The position numbers and the translations under genes are program-made. From contig CM073593.1 in NCBI GenBank assembly GCA_037074705.1, positions 65,203,501-65,267,500 on the forward strand: a DNA stretch of 64,000 bases. The letters run 5' to 3'. The notes under the pieces were generated by a model. That model had not been told where the DNA came from. It made no database searches and worked only from the letters and a program-made list of their open reading frames with translations. The number at the start of each line of letters is the position of its first letter. Position 1 is the first letter of the stretch. The stretch comes from Zhengitettix transpicula. Its lineage: Eukaryota; Arthropoda; Insecta; Orthoptera; Tetrigidae. This document shows positions 13,401-26,900 of the stretch, piece after piece.

Positions 13401-16200
13401 AATTTCAAATGATAATATTTTTGAAATAATTACCGTACTTTTTACACATTTCATTCCCAATTTCACAGGATTCTCTTACAACCTCGGCAGCAGCTACAAA
13501 CGAATCTCCTAAGGACACCGCAGATACAATTCAAAGACGACACATTGCAGTGTAGCCACACTCCCTTAAGGTAGTTGAACAAACATTTTAAACATATGAA
13601 TAATGTCAATACTTCCCATTTAACATTTGCTTTGAACTAATTTACGATTAAATGTAATATATATTTAAATTTCATCCATTTATGTGTGCAGTTATACGAA
13701 TTTTAGTAAACCATGTCACAATTTTTGTTAAAATAATGTCTATATTGTTTCATCCTGTAGTCTCAACTTTTTATGAACTAAAAAAATTAAAATCTTTGTT
13801 TTCATATCACAAGAATTCTAAATTCTGAAATATTTCAAATAATCGTCCGCACTTTTCGTTTATCATTTATTTATATTTCTGTAACGACATTTCATTAGGC
13901 ACTAAATAGTACTACACATGAAACAGAAATATATAAATAAATTTATCAACTATAAATAAATTCTACTTTGCGTTTTAGTTATTCTTCCCTTCAAATAAAC
14001 ACTTAAATATTGTAAATATATACCTACAAATTTAAATCCGTAGTTTACTGAACACATAAATATACTAAATAAATGCTTAAATTTTACATCCGTATTTTCC
14101 GTGTAAAAACAATTGCGAGTACTCGAATATGTATAATTATCTTCCATGCTACAAATAATGTTTCCTATATTTGACTGTATTTAGACATTATTTATTAATT
14201 CTGCAACTTATTAAATATTTCCTTTAATGAAAAACTCACTTTTCTCCTACATCCCTTATTATATTTTCTTGCAATTGAATGTTTTTGCGTCGTACTGTTG
14301 TTACTTGAGTTTTTTTTGTTTCTATTTCACAAATTTTATATTTCTGCATTTTTATCATATTATATTACCAAAATTTTCCTTCATATCATGCTTATATCAA
14401 GATACAGCTTTTGAAAAAAATAATTCATTCTCGAACTTATCATACATTAAAATCAATTGTGAAATTTCCTTTTTGTAATACACAGACTGTAACATTTCCT
14501 ATTCCTTTATAAATGTTAAATATATAATTCAAATTCTTTTTGCGTTATCATCTTTAACTACATTCATTATTTACATTTATTGCCAATATATTCCTTCTCA
14601 AATTTTGTACACAAATCTTTTATCCTGAAAGTCATAAAGTATTGAAGTAAATTCTCAAATTATTTTCTTATACGACGCGTCCGTAATTCATATATGGTTT
14701 ATATATAGTTTTTATAACTGAAAACTGCATTATTCCAAGTTTTCAAACGTCCCAAAAACAATTTCTATTTATTTCCACAAATTTCTCTTTTAACAATTTT
14801 CCTTCCATTATATTTCACTTCCTAAGTTCATTCACAATTTGTTTATCCATAACATTAGCGAACACTAAAATATTTTCTTCTCGGCAGTCAACGCATTAAG
14901 AGCATTGACCTTCCACTCGTACTACGACAGTCGTCTTCAACGTAAATTCAATTTTCTTTACATTAATCTTAACTGCTATTTCATTACTATAGCTACTAAA
15001 ATCAATTCAACTATTTCTTTCTCTGATAAATCTCTTCAACAACTTTCAAGCATTTTTATAACTCTATAACATAAATTAGTTTCTTCCACGTCACCATTTC
15101 CCCTTTTATATTATTATTTTCATTTCCAACTGCTTTTACCTTAATATAATTATACGATATGTAATTAAATTGTTTCATTCCTTATAATTTGATTTTTCTC
15201 TATACTTCAAACTATCTCTCATTACACCAAAATTTCATTTCCATATATTTGCTGTTATTTCATAACTTCATGCTTAACTTCTTCCCCTCATACATAATTT
15301 CCTCAACTTTGTAATATTTTACTTTATTTGACTTCTTCTAAGAGTCATATCAACTACTTTAACATTGGTACATGTAAGATTGGTACATTAATTTTCAAAA
15401 TGGCGTTTTATCTTTTTTCAATGTTGTAATGTCTTTTCGATATTCCAGCGAGTAGTCAACCTCAATGTTTCTTAATATTAGGTTCAGTGCTTGATGAATT
15501 TTTCTCTATTCACTTATGGTATTGCACTATCTCGACATTATCTCAAATTCTTTTCCCTATGTTTGCGTTTGTAAGAATATTTTACAAATACTCTTTTGTT
15601 CTGCATGTTATGAATTCTAAGGTAAATTCTAGAATATCATTATGCTGCACGTTTATTACGGATCGGTTATCAACCCACAAACTATTTCATTATCAGTGTT
15701 TGTTTTTCAATGATTTTTTCCGCAATATTATTTTCATCGTCATTTATCTATACTATTATTCCCTACATTATTCTAAAACGTAATTCATCAAACATAATTC
15801 GTGTATTATATTGTCTTATCGCACGTTTAGAAAATATTTTTCGTACTTTACCTATGGTAATACTGTTTTCGTTGCTGCCAAAATATTTATTTGTTTCCTT
15901 CTATATTCCATTTCACATGTTTTGACTCATCCAATAAATATTTTTCTTCACATACATTATGAGAAAAATAGATTTACGAAATATTTTAATGTACAAATTA
16001 TCATAGTGAAGATAATTTTAAATGCTACTTCAACATTCATTCCGGAAAAGCTTCTACAGGAACGAAAAATTATTTGCATTCTTTTCTGAATTCACTTATC
16101 AATGATATCTCCATATACCATCATCTGTCCAATATGCTGTGTTCATAATATTTATGGAAATTATTATTATTCCAAAGACATCCTCTAACCTAAGACGATC
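13400..16200. other. G-poor, pyrimidine-rich domain on the plus strand
   Basis: The plus strand here is conspicuously poor in G relative to C over kilobases, with many TTC, CCA and TTTC runs. The same composition continues into the tandem array downstream. Phrases of the array unit (AAATTT plus AATTCC or TTCCA segments) can be recognised in places, so this may be its most decayed part. The open frames (for example 15487-15783) are a by-product of the biased composition and encode F/Y/I-rich peptides with no domain. Confidence 0.5.
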
Positions 16201-18305
16201 GACATATATTAAACTGTATTTCGGTCCATCCAATTTATTGCTGTTTTCTGTTAATATAAATCAAAAAAATTTAATTCCGCAGCATTAAAAGTAAGGTCCG
16301 ACCCTTTATTAACTAACTATAATTTCAATAAATGCAGCAAATTTAAATCCACATTTATTATTTAGAAAATCTGTTATGTTGCCTATAAATTCTGAATGAG
16401 ATTTACGGTTCTTCTCATTCCTACATCACAACACTTCCCATAAATGATACAAATTATTTAAAAATATAATATTTTCAAATAACGTTTATATTATCCAACA
16501 AATATGTATTAATTTACTGTCCGTTATATTCACACTTAAATTCCAATTACCACAAATTATAAAAATTTAATTCCACAGTTACAATTTTCTACAACTCATT
16601 TACTAAAACTTCTCCATTTTTATTTACAGTCATTAAAAGGTACATATATTTTACAACAGTTAATATTTTCGATAAGTGTTATCAAAAACTCCAATACCGC
16701 ATTCAATTTTAAGTCCTTCCCAGAAATACCTAATTCCTAATTGTATAAATCACTCAAATTTTTTTTAAAAGGTTAACATTCTCGAATAAGTGTTACATTC
16801 TCCACCAACCATGCATTTATTTACAAGTTTCCCCGTTTAATTTACAGTCCGTTCGATTCACTTATAATTACAATCATCATTTATTCTATCAATATAATTA
16901 TTTACTTAATATTTTTCAAAAAGTATTACATTACATATTATTTCTGCATTCAATTAGCCGTCACTACTAAACCTAGCTGACTACTCTAACCAAGAAACGT
17001 ATAAATTTTCTTTCCCGTTTAACATTCTCGAATACCTGTTATATATTACCTGACTACTATTATCCCAATATTTACAAATTTTCTCCCCCAGTTAGTATTC
17101 TCAAATAACTGTAATAGTATCTACAGTCTCTAATTTTAATTTACAGTACATTCCATTCATATCTAATACAAATTACCTTTTTTTCTGCAAATTTATTTAA
17201 TTTTTATTATATATATCAAAAACTATTACATTACTTATGCATGCCATTACCTTTCATCCATATACCTACCTCACTACTATTACCACAAAACCTACAAATT
17301 TTCTGCCCCAGTTAATATTCTCAAATCAACGTTCTTATATATACCGTCTGTACATTTAATTTACAGAACGTTCCATTCCTTTATAATTGCTATTTCAACA
17401 AATTCTACAAATTGAATTCTTCTTATAAAGTTTTCCAATAATTTATTTATATCTAAATATTATGCATTCCATTTAAGGTCATTCATGACCGTACCTGACT
17501 ACTTTTACGATAAATATTCCGAATTATTTCTGCAGTACATTTTTAACGAATAAGTGTTATGTTATCCACCAGCAATCCATTTAATTTACAGTACGTTCCA
17601 TTCACATCCATTTCCAAATTACGTCTTTTTCTGCAAATTTAATTCTTTTTTTATATATTTAAAAAACTATTACACTAATTGTGTATTACTTTACCGTTCA
17701 TTGATATTCCTACCTGACTATTACCACAAAATCTAAAAATTTTCTCCCCATTTAATATTCTCAAATAAGTGTTATATTATCGACAGTCACTACATTTATT
17801 TAACAGTACGTTCCATTCAGTTCTAATTGCTATTTCCACAAATTATACAAATTGAATTCTTCATATAATGTGTTCCAAAATTTTTTTATATATAAATATT
17901 GTGCATTCCATTTGAGGTCATTGATGACCGTATGCGACTAATTTTACCATAAATATTCCAAATTATTCATGTAGTACATGTTTCACGAATAAGTGTTACG
18001 TTATCCACCACTCCATTTAATTTACAATACGTTCCATTCACATCTAATCAAAATTACCTCATTTTCTCCAAATTTAATTTTTTTATTATATATTTCAGAA
18101 ACACTTACATTATTTGTGCATTACTTTACCTTTCATTCATTATCCTACATGACTGATATTATCCCAAAACCTACAAATTTTCTCCCCCCCCCCCTTTAAT
18201 ATTCTCAAATAACTGTTATATTATTTACCATATCTACATTCAATTTACAGTACCTTCCATTCCCATCTTATCCGAATTCCCTCTTTTCCTGGAAATCTAA
18301 TTCTT

Positions 18306-18353
<48 letters not shown>

Positions 18354-20500
18354 CAAACACTATTACATTATTTGTGCATGCCATTACCGTTCATTCATAT
18401 TTCTACATGACTAATATTACCACAGAACCTACAAATGTTCGTTCACCGTTAATATTCTCAAATAACTGTTATATTATCTAGCATCTCTAAATTTAATTTA
18501 CAGTACGTTCCATTCATATCTAATACAAATTACCTTTTTTTCTGTATATTTAATTCTTTATTTATATATATTTCAAACACTATTACATTAATTGTGTATG
18601 CCATTACTGTTCATTCATATTCCTACATGACTAATATTACCACAGAACCTACAAATTGTCTCCCCCTCTTAATATTCTCAAATAACTGTTATATTATTTA
18701 CTCTATATACATTCAATTTACAGTACCTTCCATTAACATCTTATCGAAATTACCTCTTTTTCTGGAAATCTAATTATTTTCTATATATATTTAAAAAAAC
18801 TATTACATTATTAATGCACTCCATTTGCGGTCATTTATATTCGTACCTGTCTACTATTATCGCAATACTTACAAATTTTCTTCCCCAGTAATATTATTAA
18901 ATGACTCTTATATTATCTAGCATCTCTAATTTTCAGTACGTTCCATTCATATATAATACAAATTACCTTTTTTCTGTATATTTAATTCTTTATTTATATA
19001 TATTTCAAACGCTATTACATTAATTGTGCATTTCATTACCGTTCATCCATATTCCTACTTGACTACTATTACCACAAAACCTACAAATTTTGTCCCCCAA
19101 TTAATATTCTCAAATCACCGTTATATTATCTACCGTCTCTACATTTAATTTACAGTACGTACCATTGCCTTCTAATTGCTATTTCAACAAATTCTTCAAA
19201 TTGGATTCTTCATAGAATGTTTCTGCTAATGTAATTATTTTCATATATTTTTAAAAAAACTATTACAATATTTGGCCATTCTATTACCGTTCATTCATAT
19301 TCCTACCTGTCTTCTATTACCACAAATCTAAAAAAATTTCCCGGAATTAATATTCACAAATAAGTGTTATATTATGTACCATCTCTACTTTCAATTTATA
19401 TTCTTTTCTATTTGCTATTTCCGCAAATTCTACAAATTTAATTCTGCAGATTATATTTTACAAAATCTTTTATATTACCTATAAATTATGGTTTCCATTT
19501 TCGGTCAATCGTGTCCCTAATTCTTTTTTCGTACCACTAATGCTACAAATGTTCTTTCCCAGTTAATATTCTCAAATAACTGTTATAGTACCTACCATCT
19601 CTAAATTTATTTGAAAGGGCGTTTCATTCGTATGTAATTTCTATTTCAACAAATTTAATACCTCAGTTTACATTTTGGAGTAAATGTTATTTTGTGTACT
19701 AACTCTCTATTGAATTTAGAATTCGTTCCATTCTTTTCTAATTTCTGTTACCACAAATTGTACAAATTCATTCCTTACTTAATACTTACGAAGAACAATG
19801 TAGTTACTTATAAATTTTGCAATCGTATCACCGTCATTTGAATTCCAAAGTGCAAACTTTTTCTATAACTGCTATAAATTTTCTTCCACTGTTAATAATC
19901 TACTATAAGTGGATATATAGCTCTCAATTCTTCTTTCAATTTATGTCAGTCTCAATTATATATAATTCCCCTTTTCTATAAATGTTGCAAATTTTTTCTT
20001 TAGTTATTATTTTCGTATATCAGATATATTTTTCAGCATATAAGCGTTAAATTTAGAGTCCGTTCCAATCATGTTCTATTCCTATTTTCATAAATAACAG
20101 ATATTTAATTTCACAATTTATCTTTTACTGTGTTATTATGTACCAATTATGTATTTATTTTACTGTCACTCCCATTCGTAGCTTACTACTATTTCCATGA
20201 AACCTACAAATTTTATTCCACAATTTACTTTTATCTATAAGGTTAATAATTTATTTCTAATTCCTGATTTACACAAATTGTCAAATGTAATCCTTGGTTT
20301 ATATTTTCCAATACCTATAGTATCACTTATAAATTCTGCATTTAATTTACGGTCCATATTATTAATAATCAATTCGTATTTCCACAAATACTAAAAAATT
20401 AATTCCACATTTTATATTATCTACCAATTCGTTATTTATATAAAATTTCTCTCATTCACACCTAATTTCTATTTCCGTAAATATTGCAAATTTTATTTCA
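16200..20500. repeat. Decayed tandem array, units of about 215-250 bp
   Basis: The same ordered phrases recur: a TCAAATAACTGTTATATTAT phrase, then TTTAATTTACAGTACGTTCC, CATTCATATCTAATACAAAT, CAAATTTAATTC, a (T)ATATATTT run, ACTATTACATTA, GTTCATTCATATTCCTAC and ACCTACAAATTTTCT. Copies of the first phrase lie near 17542, 17760, 17977, 18206, 18457 and 18677, giving spacings of about 215-250 bp. Copies are best preserved between about 17.1 and 19.4 kb and fade on both sides. The array sits directly upstream of the Helitron gene. It may be an internal minisatellite of the Helitron or an older satellite into which the element inserted. Confidence 0.8.
18309..18351. repeat. (TA)n microsatellite inside the tandem array
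   Basis: An uninterrupted TA run of about 42 bases. It expands the short ATATAT stretch found at the same place in neighbouring array units, which explains why this unit is longer (about 250 bp) than most. Confidence 0.9.
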
Positions 20501-20808
20501 TTTTTATTATTTTATACTTACTGTTTAAACTCTATGTAATAACTTTATACTAACGTGAGCATTTTCTTCTTACATCTCTATATAGAAAATGGACAAATTA
20601 GAACACATTTCCCAAACAGTGTTGATACACGAGTATTATGCTTATACTTATATGAATTCTTTTCACCTAACGTTTTCGAGGTGATATCCTTTTCGAAGCA
20701 GCTTAATTGTTTTATCATTTTACACAAACTTATAACTTTTTGTTACGAAATCAAATTTTAAATCTCAATAACAATAAGAATTGTCGTTTTGGTAGTTTTT
20801 AGTTTTAC

Positions 20809-20817
20809 TATAAAAAG
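20809..20817 (+). promoter_or_regulatory. Candidate TATA box of the Helitron gene
   Basis: TATAAAAAG lies about 90 bp upstream of the ATG at 20904 and would allow a short 5' leader. The ATG context (ACAAAAATGCC) fits the A-rich start context common in insects. It is a motif-only call, in AT-rich DNA where TATA-like words are frequent. Confidence 0.4.
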
Positions 20818-20903
20818 GGTTACATTCTTTTTCATAAACGTAATATATTAATCTATAAATAGTAATTTAATATTACTCTTTAAAGGTATTAATTGGTACA
20901 AAA

Positions 20904-23900
20904 ATGCCACCCAGAAAACGTAAGGCAATTGGCCAAATACAAATAACGGCTAAAAATATTAAAAAGAAACGGGCTCATGAAAGTCCTGAGGATAGAATTA
21001 CAAGGCTTCGCATTCTACGCCAGCGAGCTGCGGAAACCAGGCTATCAGAGCCTCTTCATCAGCGCCAGACCAGGCTTCGAGATCAAAAAATAAGGGCCAC
21101 TACATTTAGAAGTTCGGAAACCGAACAGCAGCGGGAAAGCAGACTGCAAGATTTAAGAAAAAGAGCAACTACATCTCGAAGTTCCGAAACGGAACAGCAG
21201 CGCGAAACCAGACTGCAAGATCAAAAGAAAAGAACAACTACATCTAGAAGTTCAGAAACCGAACACCAGCGCAAAACCAGACTGCAAGATTTAAGAAAAA
21301 GAACAACTACATCTAGAAGTTTGGAAACCGATCAGCAGCGCGAAACCAGACTGCAAGATCAAAAGAAAAGGACCAGTACATCTATAAGTTCAGAAACCGA
21401 TCAGCAGCGCGAAACCAGACTGCAAGATCAAAAGAAAAGAACAACTACATCTAGAAGTTCAGAAACCGAACACCAGCGCAAAACCAGACTGCAAGATTTA
21501 AGAAAAAGAACAACTACATCTAGAAGTTTGGAAACCGATCAGCAGCGCGAAACCAGACTGCAAGATCAAAAGAAAAGAACAACTACATCTAGAAGTTCAG
21601 AAACCGGACAGCAGCGCAAAACCAGACTGCAAGATTTAAGAAAAAGAACAACTACATCTAGAAGTTTGGAAACCGATCAACAGCGCGAAACCAGACTGCA
21701 AGATCAAAAGAAAAGGACCAGTACATCTAGAAGTTCAGAAACCGATCAGCAGCGCGAAACCAGACTGCAAGATCAAAAGAAAAGAACAACTACATCTAGA
21801 AGTTCAGAAACCGATCAGCAGCGCGAAACCAGACTGCAAGATCAAAAGAAAAGAACAACTACATCTAGAAGTTCAGAAACCGAACACCAGCGCGAAACCA
21901 GACTGCAAGATCAAAAGAAAAGAACAACTACATCTAGAAGTTCAGAAACCGATCAGCAGCGCAATACCAGACTGCAAGATTTAAGAAAAAGAACAACTAC
22001 ATCTAGAAGTTTGGAAACCGATCAGCAGCGCGAAACCAGACTGCAAGATCAAAAGAAAAGAACAACTACATCTAGAAGTTCAGAAACCGGACACCAGCGT
22101 GAAACCAGACTGCAAGATCAAAAGAAAAGGACCAGTACATCTAGAAGTTCAGAAACCGATCAGCAGCGCGAAACCAGACTGCAAGATCAAAAGAAAAGAA
22201 CAACTACATCTAGAAGTTCAGAAACCGATCAGCAGCGCAAAACCAGACTGCAAGATTTAAGAAAAAGAACAACTACATCTAGAAGTTTGGAAACCGATCA
22301 ACAGCGCGAAACCAGACTGCAAGATCAAAAGAAAAGGACCAGTACATCTAGAAGTTCAGAAACCGATCAGCAGCGCGAAACCAGACTGCAAGATCAAAAG
22401 AAAAGAACAACTACATCTAGAAGTTCAGAAACCGAACACCAGCGCAAAACCAGACTGCAAGATTTAAGAAAAAGAACAACTACATCTAGAAGTTTGGAAA
22501 CCGATCAGCAGCGCGAAACCAGACTGCAAGATCAAAAGAAAAGGACCAGTACATCTATAAGTTCAGAAACCGATCAGCAGCGCGAAACCAGACTGCAAGA
22601 TCAAAAGAAAAGAACAACTACATCTAGAAGTTCAGAAACCGAACACCAGCGCAAAACCAGACTGCAAGATTTAAGAAAAAGAACAACTACATCTAGAAGT
22701 TTGGAAACCGATCAGCAGCGCGAAACCAGACTGCAAGATCAAAAGAAAAGAACAACTACATCTAGAAGTTCAGAAACCGGACAGCAGCGCAAAACCAGAC
22801 TGCAAGATTTAAGAAAAAGAACAACTACATCTAGAAGTTTGGAAACCGATCAACAGCGCGAAACCAGACTGCAAGATCAAAAGAAAAGGACCAGTACATC
22901 TAGAAGTTCAGAAACCGATCAGCAGCGCGAAACCAGACTGCAAGATCAAAAGAAAAGAACAACTACATCTAGAAGTTCAGAAACCGATCAGCAGCGCGAA
23001 ACCAGACTGCAAGATCAAAAGAAAAGAACAACTACATCTAGAAGTTCAGAAACCGAACACCAGCGCGAAACCAGACTGCAAGATCAAAAGAAAAGAACAA
23101 CTACATCTAGAAGTTCAGAAACCGATCAGCAGCGCAATACCAGACTGCAAGATTTAAGAAAAAGAACAACTACATCTAGAAGTTTGGAAACCGATCAGCA
23201 GCGCGAAACCAGACTGCAAGATCAAAAGAAAAGAACAACTACATCTAGAAGTTCAGAAACCGGACACCAGCGTGAAACCAGACTGCAAGATCAAAAGAAA
23301 AGGACCAGTACATCTAGAAGTTCAGAAACCGATCAGCAGCGCGAAACCAGACTGCAAGATCAAAAGAAAAGAACAACTACATCTAGAAGTTCAGAAACCG
23401 ATCAGCAGCGCAAAACCAGACTGCAAGATTTAAGAAAAAGAACAACTACATCTAGAAGTTTGGAAACCGATCAACAGCGCGAAACCAGACTGCAAGATCA
23501 AAAGAAAAGGACCAGTACATCTAGAAGTTCAGAAACCGATCAGCAGCGCGAAACCAGACTGCAAGATCAAAAGAAAAGAACAACTACATCTAGAAGTTCA
23601 GAAACCGAACACCAGCGCAAAACCAGACTGCAAGATTTAAGAAAAAGAACAACTACATCTAGAAGTTTGGAAACCGATCAGCAGCGCGAAACCAGACTGC
23701 AAGATCAAAAGAAAAGAACAACTACATCTAGAAGTTCAGAAACCGGACACCAGCGTGAAACCAGACTGCAAGATTTAAGAAAAAGAACAACTACATCTAG
23801 AAGTTCGGAAACCGAACAGCAGCGCAAAACCCGCCTTCAAAATCTGAGAGTCAGTACCACACGATCGCGGACTGCACATCATTTTACCCTAAAATTAGAA

Positions 23901-26900
23901 GCATTCCATTATGATCCACTTAAAGATTATACACACCATCCAACTGTTACTATAGGTAAAATGCAAACAGTTTGTACTTACTGCCATGCAAAAAAATTTA
24001 AATCTGAAACTGCTGGTATTTGCTGCAAAAATGGAAAAGTAAAACTGAGCAACCTAGAAACGCCACCACATGAACTGTTGACATACACAGTCGGAAATAC
24101 AGCAGAATCCAAACATTTTCTCACTAATATCAGGAAATACAACTCATCTTTCCAAATAACGTCATTCGGTGCAACATCAGTTGTTGAAAATCCTGGCTTT
24201 GCAACAACATTCACAGTACAAGGTCAGATTTATCATAAAGCGGGATCGTTGCTCCCACTGTCTGATCAACAATCTAAATTTCTACAAATATATTTTATAG
24301 GAAACGATGAAACGGAAACTAACCAGAGGTGCGGCTACATCTCAGGAACAAGACGACATATAGTGTCAAGTTTACAAACAATGTTTCATGAGCATAACGA
24401 TCTGATAAAAACATTCAAAACAGCATTAGAACATATGCCAACAGATGAATATAAAGTTGTCATACGAGCAGATCGTAGACCGGCTGGAGAACACGAACGG
24501 CGCTTTAATACTCCTGAAGGACATGAAATAGCAGTGGTTATGTCAGCCGATGGCTTTGATCGTCGAGATATCATAATTCAACGACGAGGTCATTCACTAC
24601 AGCGTATTTCCGAAACACATCGATTCTATGATTCTCTTCAATACCCAGTCATATTTCCCCGTGGTGAAGAAGGATATCATTTTAATCTCAGACTGGTCAA
24701 CCCTAGAACAGGTCAACCAACAACAAAGAAAGTTTCAGCGATGCTTTTCTATGCATACCGTCTAATGGTTCGAGATGCTCAACCGAACCATATATTAAAC
24801 TGCAGGCATTTGTTTCATCAATTCGTAGTTGATATGTATGCAAAAATCGAAACTGAACGTCTTCTTTATATTCGTCTAAATCAGCGTAAACTCAGAGTTG
24901 AAGAATACATTCACCTCAGAGATGCTATTACAAATGATGGGGACATTGAAAACATAGGTTCTTTAGTCATACTGCCATCTACATTCACTGGTAGTCCCAG
25001 ACATATGCACGAATACACGCAGGATGCTATGACGTACGTAAAGACATACGGGAGACCAGACTTATTTATCACTTTCACCTGTAATCCTACATGGTTGGAG
25101 ATCAAGGAAATACTTACCAATGGTCAATTACCCAGTGATCGGCATGACTTGATTGCGAGAGTATTCAAACTAAAGCAGTTGAAATTAATGGACGTTATAA
25201 CAAAGGGTCATGTATTTGGAATCCCAAGATGTTGGATGTACACAATAGAGTGGCAAAAGCGTGGACTGCCACATTCACACAATTTAATATGGTTGAAGGA
25301 CAAAATTCATCCCTCACAAATTGATGATATTATATCAGCTGAACTGCCTGACCCAACACAAGATCCTGACCTATCTATTGTCATAACCTCAAACATGATC
25401 CACGGACCATGCGGCAATCTTAATCGAAATTGTCCTTGTATGAAAGACGGAAGGTGTACTAAGAAATATCCAAGAAAATTTATTAAAGACACGCAAACCG
25501 GAAGTGATGGATATCCTCTGTACAGACGGCGATCTCCAGAAGATGGCGGTTTCACGGCAAAACTCAAGATACGCAAGAATACCGAAATAGAAATCGACAA
25601 TAGATGGGTAGTGCCTTATTCCCCACTGCTGTCGAGAATGTTTCAGGCACACATCAATGTCGAATACTGTAACAGTGTCAAATCCATCAAATACGTGTGC
25701 AAGTATATAAACAAAGGTAGTGATATGGCTTCATTTTGCATTACTAACGACACAACAAATGATGAAGTGACTCAATATCACTTGGGCAGATACATTAGTA
25801 GCAACGAAGCAGTTTGGCGAATACTAGGATTTCCCATACATGAAAGATATCCTACTGTTGTTCACCTTAGTGTTCATTTAGAAAATGGTCAACGAGTTTA
25901 TTTCACCACACAGACTGCTCCGAAAGTTATTGATCAACCACCAAACACAACTTTAACTGCATTCTTTCAACTTTGTCAAAAAGATGCTTTCGCCAGAACC
26001 TTATTGTATCCCGAAATACCTCGGTATTACACATGGAATTCATCTAGGAAAGTTTTCTCTAAAAGAAAACTAGGCCAGTCAGTACCTGGACATGATGTAC
26101 ATGCAAGCAATGCTTTGGGTCGTGTGTATACAGTTCATCCCAATAACGCCGAATGTTTCTTTCTTAGGATGCTTCTTCACTACGTTAGAGGACCAACATC
26201 TTTTGCCTACCTAAAAACAGTAAATGGAGAACTATGCGAATCATACAGAGAAACCTGTCAAAAATTAGGTCTCTTACAAACAGACCAGTGCTGGGATGAC
26301 ACAATGAGAGAAGCCGAATTAATCTCCATGCCAGACCAAATAAGAAATCTATTTGCCATAATACTCACTATGTGCAGTCCGTCGAATCCTGTTACTCTAT
26401 GGGAAAGTTATAAGGAGGCATTATGTGAAGATATACTCCGCAAAGTCCGGAGGGAAAATCCGACGTTAGAAATTTCTTTTGGTCCAGATATTTTCAATAT
26501 GGCTTTGATTATTCTAGAAAATAAATGTCTGGCCATTGCGAATAAAACAATGCAACAACTCGGCATGCCTCAGCCATTACGAAGTCAAGAAGACGTATTC
26601 CACCCAGATTGCGTCCGAGAAAAGAGCTACAATGTGGAGCAGCTTACTTCCTATGTCCTGCAAAACAGACCTCTTCTAAATGAGGATCAGAGAAAAGCAT
26701 ACGAAATTATAATGCACAATATATTCAAAGAAAACGGTGGTATTATTTTCCTTGATGCTTCTGGTGGCACAGGGAAAACATTTTTGACTAATTTAATTCT
26801 GGCAGAAGTCAGGTCTCGGGGTCAAATTGCTCTTGCCATTGCGTCTTCAGGAATTGCAGCGACATTGATGGATGGAGGAAGAACTGTCCATTCTGCACTT

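Noticed and set aside
15487..16089. Overlapping F/Y/I-rich frames that look like membrane proteins
   Set aside because: Products of the strand-biased, G-poor composition; no start context, domain or conservation.
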